Part shown: one piece after another, positions 59,154 through 64,000 of the stretch
Position numbering within the stretch: the first letter of the stretch is position 1
Layout of the letters: every line of letters begins with the position of its first letter
The notes under the pieces: model-generated
What the model saw: only the letters and a program-made list of their open reading frames with translations
Databases searched by the model: none
Told to the model about the DNA's origin: nothing
Origin: Styela clava
Taxonomy: Eukaryota; Chordata; Ascidiacea; Stolidobranchia; Styelidae
Direction: 5' to 3'
Length of the DNA: 64,000 nucleotides
Assembly (NCBI RefSeq): GCF_964204865.1
Contig: NC_135259.1
Coordinates: 19,540,974 to 19,604,973 of the forward strand
Made by a program: the position numbers and the translations under genes

Positions 59154-60608
59154 TCAATAGTACTTATCAATGAAATGCTTCATTAATTTTTTTTTGAAGC
59201 TACTATAAGATGACTCTTTAATCGAATCAGGAATATTATTCCAGATATTTGGTCCAGTAACTTTAATAGATTTTTGCCACAATTCCATATTGTAGATGGG
59301 AGTAGAATAATGAAAAGTAAACAGTTCTTAATACCCTTTTTGGAACGAATCGGTTCAATTTGGTCATCGCACCAATTGCTCGAGATAACCTGCCTGCTAG
59401 TAATTCAATATGTACTTGCCAATTAATTTTGCTATCTAAAGTTACACCGAGATACTTCACAGAGTTACAGGTGGTCAATATAGAGTCATTTAAGATGAAT
59501 TTTGGGATGATGTTGGAATTTTTACTACAGTTTATTACCATGACATGTGTCTTGCTAGGATTTACAGTCAGCTTATTTGAAGTTAGCCAATTAGATATCT
59601 CAACTAGTTCCCTATTAACTTTTAGCTCCAAGTTTTCCAGGTTTGCTGCAGAGGATGTAGCGCTAGTGTCATCCGCGAAAAGGTTTATTAGGGCACTGGT
59701 GGCATTGATTATATCATTAATGTGGATTAGAAATAAAGTAGGTCCCAATACTGAGCCTTGAGGAACCCCCACGGACACCCTTTCTCTTCCAGATTCAGAA
59801 CCAGCGAAGCAAACAAATTGATATCTACCTTCTAAGTAACTAGCAAACAACTTATTTACAACACCACGAACACCATAATGGTTCAATTTACTAATTAAAA
59901 TGTTAGGATCTACCGTGTCAAATGCTTTTTTTAAATCTAAAAATATACGCAACCTACTAAACCTTCATCTATAATATTATAATATTTACTAACAATTTCA
60001 AGTATTGCATGAGATGTGCAGTGGCCATTGCAAAAGCCGAATTGATCATTATTTAGTATGGAATATTTATCTAGAAATGAATTTAGGCGTTTTAGTAACA
60101 GTTTTTCAAAAAGAATCGAAAGGCAGGATAAAATTGAGATGGAACGATAATTTGACACATAATCCTTGTTACCAGATTTAAACACAGGTACTACTTTGGC
60201 AACCTTTAGATGGGATGGAAATATTCCTATAGTCATAGAGGTATTGAAAAATCTACATAAATTTGGACTAACTATAGTTTTTAATATTTTGAGTAGGTAT
60301 ATGGAGATATGGTCATGCCCCTCAATTTTTCCAGTTTGAAGGGAATTAATACCAGCTTCAATCTCAGAAGGGGTGGTGTCCTCCAAGAACATAGATGATC
60401 TATTAGGGGGATTCAAATACTTAAAAAACTCATGTTTGTTATTATTGGAAAATGAGGAGGCAAGAGAAGGACCAATTTGGGAAAAATACCTATTAAAAAG
60501 GTTACACATGTCATTTGGATCTTGAATGGATTTATTTCGATTCATATCATATAACGAGCTAGGATGGGATTTCTTACTTTTTTGATTGATAATAGAGTTT
60601 ATGGTATT
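59154..60608 (-). pseudogene. Retrotransposon reverse transcriptase, frameshifted and deleted
   Basis: Segment 60545-59937: VVPVFKSGNKDYVSNYRSIS and FEKLLLKRL. A frame change near 59940 leads to segment 59952-59263: FLDLKKAFDTVD, GVPQGSVLGPTLFL and the catalytic LFADDTS. It stops after YSHLQYGIV because roughly the thumb-to-tail part is deleted. A third frame then reads GPNIWNNIPDSIK to the TGA at 59154. Confidence 0.85.
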
Positions 60609-61906
60609 TCAGGTCTTTCTAGAGTCATTTTTATGTTTGTCAAAACATTTAGCATAATAATTAGCTTTGGCTCTATTTTTAATATGAGACAGGGTATTGG
60701 AGTATTTTTTATACTGCCGCTTTTCGACATCAGTGCCATTTATGAATAAAGATTTGTGCATTTTGTCTCGAATTTTAGCAGATCGTAAAATCCCAGGGGT
60801 GATCCACGGTTTTTGCATCAAGCGGCGTTGTTTTCGACTTAATTTTTTTAATGGGGCATGTTTGCCAATTAAATATACGAGTTTATTGATGAATTCATCA
60901 AATAATGTGTTAAAATTATCAGCTCCATTTGGTGGGGAAGAAATTTCATTATCAAGTACGGTTTGAGCTTCGTTCAAAAAATTTTCAGGATTGAACTGTT
61001 TCATATCTAGCCTCATCTCTTGGACACGCTTGGGAGGTATATGTTCTAATTCAGTGTGGCAGAATATGGGATAGTGATCAGTTAAATTATCAACTAACAC
61101 AATTGGCTTCATAGTCTTATCATATATATTAGTGTATATATGATCGAGTAAGGTTGCAGAACTGCTAGTTACTCTGGTTGGGTGTGTGATTAATGGAATT
61201 GTGGCATGGGACCGAAGCATATTCAAATATTGCTTTGTGAAATTAATATTAGCAAGAGGTTGATATTTATGTCACCCACAATAAAAAACATTTTTTTATC
61301 TTGTGATAGATTGTGTAAGCTAATTTGAAGATTACTTAAAAACTCTTGGGAGTCAGAGTTTGGATGCCGATAAAGCACACCAATAATTATAGTAGTAGAT
61401 TTAGCAGATGTTATAGGAATTTCTACCCATAGCTCTTCACATCCTACAACATCAAGACTGTAGTGGGTAATGAACTTAGGGGAAAAGTAAGATTTTATAT
61501 ACAATCCTACACCACCAGCATTCGAATTTGACGGTGCATGGTAGAAATCATAGCTTTCTATATTTATATTTAAAACAGGGTCAGATTTTAATTTAGTTTC
61601 GGATATTGCTATGATAGAGGGGGAGGATTTTAATTCATACACAAGTCTAAACAATTCATCAAAATTTTTTTGAATGGAACGAATATTGGTATGTGCTAAA
61701 GTGACTGAGGATTTATTAAAACTAGTGAGGGCAGATGCTACATCATTCCGATTAACCAGCGAAACACAATTTTCAACATTTTCGAAATCAAAATCTGTAA
61801 TATTCAGAGCAGAATGCTGTAAATCACTATCACTGCGACCAGGACTAAAGAATATGCAGCTGCTATCCGACAGGGTGGTTTTGTACATTTCATAAAATGT
61901 TCTCAC
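60609..61906 (-). pseudogene. Retrotransposon endonuclease and linker, frameshifted
   Basis: First segment (61906-61223): HTNIRSIQKNFDEL, IIAISETKL, GGVGLYI, YRHPNS and FIVGDININL, in the usual order of the endonuclease domain. The frame shifts by one base near 61245. Second segment (61226-60609): ITHPTRV, TLLDHIYTN, DHYPI (endonuclease end), then KPWITPGILRSAKIRDKM of the linker, ending in a TGA where the family has Trp. Confidence 0.85.
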
Positions 61907-64000
61907 AGTTAGTTAAACTCGTATGACGATTTGGCACAGCAATGATGAGATAAAATACGCAATATGTACAACGAAACGTAGCAACTGATACCGGTAGCTG
62001 TCTGACTGAAACTTGCACCTCACTTTTCAACGTACCGTTTCCAGCAGACTAAATTCTTTTTTTTTACGACAGAACAGTGCACACTTGTCTCTCTGAGTTT
62101 TCAACTGCTTCAAAAAACATAATCTGTAAACGCGTATCATTTTTTTGTAAGAAATAATTTTCAAACTTTGCTTTTACAGGGAGTTTTTAAGTAGTGTATG
62201 GACCGATCAACCTCTTCCGCTATTGTAAGCACCCCATATCATATTTGCCCCCAAAATGTCATTTCGGTCTTTGTTGCTAAATGCGTAACGCTGAAACCCT
62301 CTCTTTTCGCACACGAGGACAAAAACATATATTGCCAAAATACATGCAAGTCAGTTACGGTAGTCTACGAAAGTGAACCAGACCCGATGAAAAACTACAA
62401 CACCTTAACGTACTAAATTCGAAAAGACTAAATTTCAAACAAAAATAATAAATCTAATGCTCGTTGAACTAAGTTAATAAAACAAAATCTCGTTTTCCAT
62501 TTGAAACAACAATCTCCCGACACTTCAGTTCCTGCAAACTAACCGCAATAAAATTTAGCTCATTCCTGCGAAGATGACTCGAATCCATTGTCTGATTTGT
62601 TTGGTAACAATTGTTCATTACGTCACACATTATCAAATTTGTCAACTCGCTTTGGGAATGCAGATTGCGCATTTTTGCATTAGTCGCAGGGGCTTTGTAC
62701 AAAAGTGCCACTAACTTTTTAGTCACTAGCGGTACCTTGCTTAAAATATTACATGATGTTCATTCATTCACAAATACAGACATTTCCGGGTTACATTTTC
62801 CATCCAAAGTTGCCACTGCTTGCCAAACCATGCTAACTCCACAGTTGCTCTCACTTTACGAGTAAAATAAAATTCGTGTCTACAGAACGAACGTAAAGAT
62901 GTGTGTAGCTGGCTGCTAACTTTCCATCTTTTCATAGAATTTGCACCAAGGTCGGTGACGCCTATTATATCATCTGCTATCATATTGTATGCTAAATTTT
63001 CCTTGACTGTAATGCAAGAATATTTTACCATTTGTAATTTAATCATTTAAGTGCTGGTTAAATTCAATTCCATCAACGTATGAGACTATATATTCCCGGC
63101 GTTCTCCCATTAAAATACTTCTGACTTTGATTTCTTGGATCTTTTGTTCAAGGTCCTCCTCAAAAAAAAATTAGTAATTATTTAGTTCGGGTTAGATTGA
63201 GGAATGCAGATTGCGCTGGTAATTCAAATCATTTTGTAAAATGTTTTGGGAACTTATGGGGCTATTGTAAACTTTTCCCGACTTCACAACCCTGGTTAAA
63301 ATGCAGTACGCCACTGGAATAAGAGCTTCTCATAATTAATGTCAAAGTTGATTGATATTCAGGATCAAAACTAAATACAAATAATTTGTATATTGAAATT
63401 GTACAGTGATCTATGCCCTATAAGGAAGTAATAATCCACGCATATATCTGTAGTACGTCATTGTCTCAAGTCATAGAATGACGATGCTTTAATCCGCCAA
63501 AGAATTGAATAAATATATTTAATAAGCTATTATTAGCGTATTAAGTAGGAGTGTAATTTACTGATACTTACTGTAAAGTCGGAGTGTGACGTCTACATTG
63601 GATTCGAAATTTGTAATTCGTCAATGTCAGAATTTCTTACTTGTGATGTTGATAATGAAGCAACATTTTTTTCAGCAACTCCAAAAGTTTACTAAGTGTT
63701 ATCGACAAAGGAGACTTGCACACGCCAATATTTTTTCTCTCAATATATATATTGTTTTCTGAGTTACGTCGGAGTCAACATTTTTCCTAACTCTGATTCG
63801 AAGTAAATTGTACACTTATTCCAACTTCATATCCTTTATTGAACCGCCGGTATTCCCAGTTTAGAACTTCCCAAATTGGGGTCTGCGGACCATGGGAGTT
63901 CGTGATGACTGCACATGAGCTCCGTGGCGATTAGAAAAGAGTCTGATCGATCTTTAATGATTGATTTCAATCAGAAGCCGTTGCATCGTTTTCATTGAGC
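61907..64000. other. Right flank, no gene recognised
   Basis: Open frames on the - strand at 62469-62726 and 62768-63046 match no family I know and lack clear splice context. A hAT-like fragment (ttcccaaattggggtctgcg) begins near 63869. Confidence 0.45.

Larger units (their letters stand above)
59154..61906 (-). mobile_element. Decayed non-LTR retrotransposon (CR1/L2-like group)
   Basis: Reading the - strand from 61906: an apurinic-type endonuclease, a linker and a reverse transcriptase, then a C-terminal tail ending at TGA (59154-59156). Broken by a 1-nt loss near 61245, a Trp-to-stop change near 60608, a frame change near 59940 and an internal deletion near 59280. The 5' end and any ORF1 were not found. 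Clade is inferred from motif style only. Confidence 0.85.

Noticed and set aside
62469..63046. Two - strand open frames that might be exons
   Set aside because: No recognisable domain, no convincing splice sites joining them, and codon choice like the surrounding AT-rich DNA.

Overview
This window is AT-rich animal nuclear DNA. The genes have many short exons with GT...AG introns, and intergenic and intronic DNA is full of short inverted-repeat transposons. The gene content (a CTU1 tRNA-thiolation gene and an NXPE-family membrane esterase-like gene) and the repeat style suggest an invertebrate deuterostome, perhaps a tunicate. I cannot fix the species from sequence alone.

Layout. (1) 732-5690, + strand: the last five exons of CTU1/NCS6; its 5' exons lie outside the window or were not found. 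(2) 6913-46316, + strand: a head-to-tail array of five paralogous six-exon genes, here called A1 to A5 (6913-11331, 15132-21897, 25026-29781, 32966-37747, 42141-46316). I assembled them exon by exon. All reading frames close, all five share the same intron phases (1,2,0,0,1), and they encode 346, 357, 330, 331 and 339 residues. Each has a very conserved 62-residue N-terminal module (exon 1), a variable linker with a basic patch and a short coiled-coil-like helix (exons 2-4), and a conserved C-terminal region (end of exon 4 to exon 6) that I read as a DUF4806-type domain. All end in -IAFFP. (3) 46317-52787: repeats, transposon remnants and one weak exon candidate. (4) 52788-55701, + strand: a two-exon NXPE-family gene. 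(5) 55702-59153: AT-rich DNA with no gene recognised. (6) 59154-61906, - strand: a decayed non-LTR retrotransposon with endonuclease and reverse transcriptase segments. (7) 61907-64000: no gene recognised.

The likeliest undescribed system here is the A1-A5 cluster. Two structural subtypes alternate (A1/A3/A4 and A2/A5). They differ by an in-frame 12-codon splice-donor choice, and broken copies of individual exons litter the introns, so the cluster looks like an actively duplicating family. Its molecular role is unknown. The basic patch and coiled coil suggest a nuclear or DNA-associated oligomeric protein, but that is inference.

The transposon layer is also informative. I found several families with intact target-site duplications (TSDs): hAT-like elements (8 bp), GG-ended MITEs (8 bp), a MITE with a 9-bp TSD, TA-flanked elements, and a tRNA-derived SINE family. 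One nested case is a hAT relic, still carrying a frameshifted transposase C-terminus, inside a MITE.
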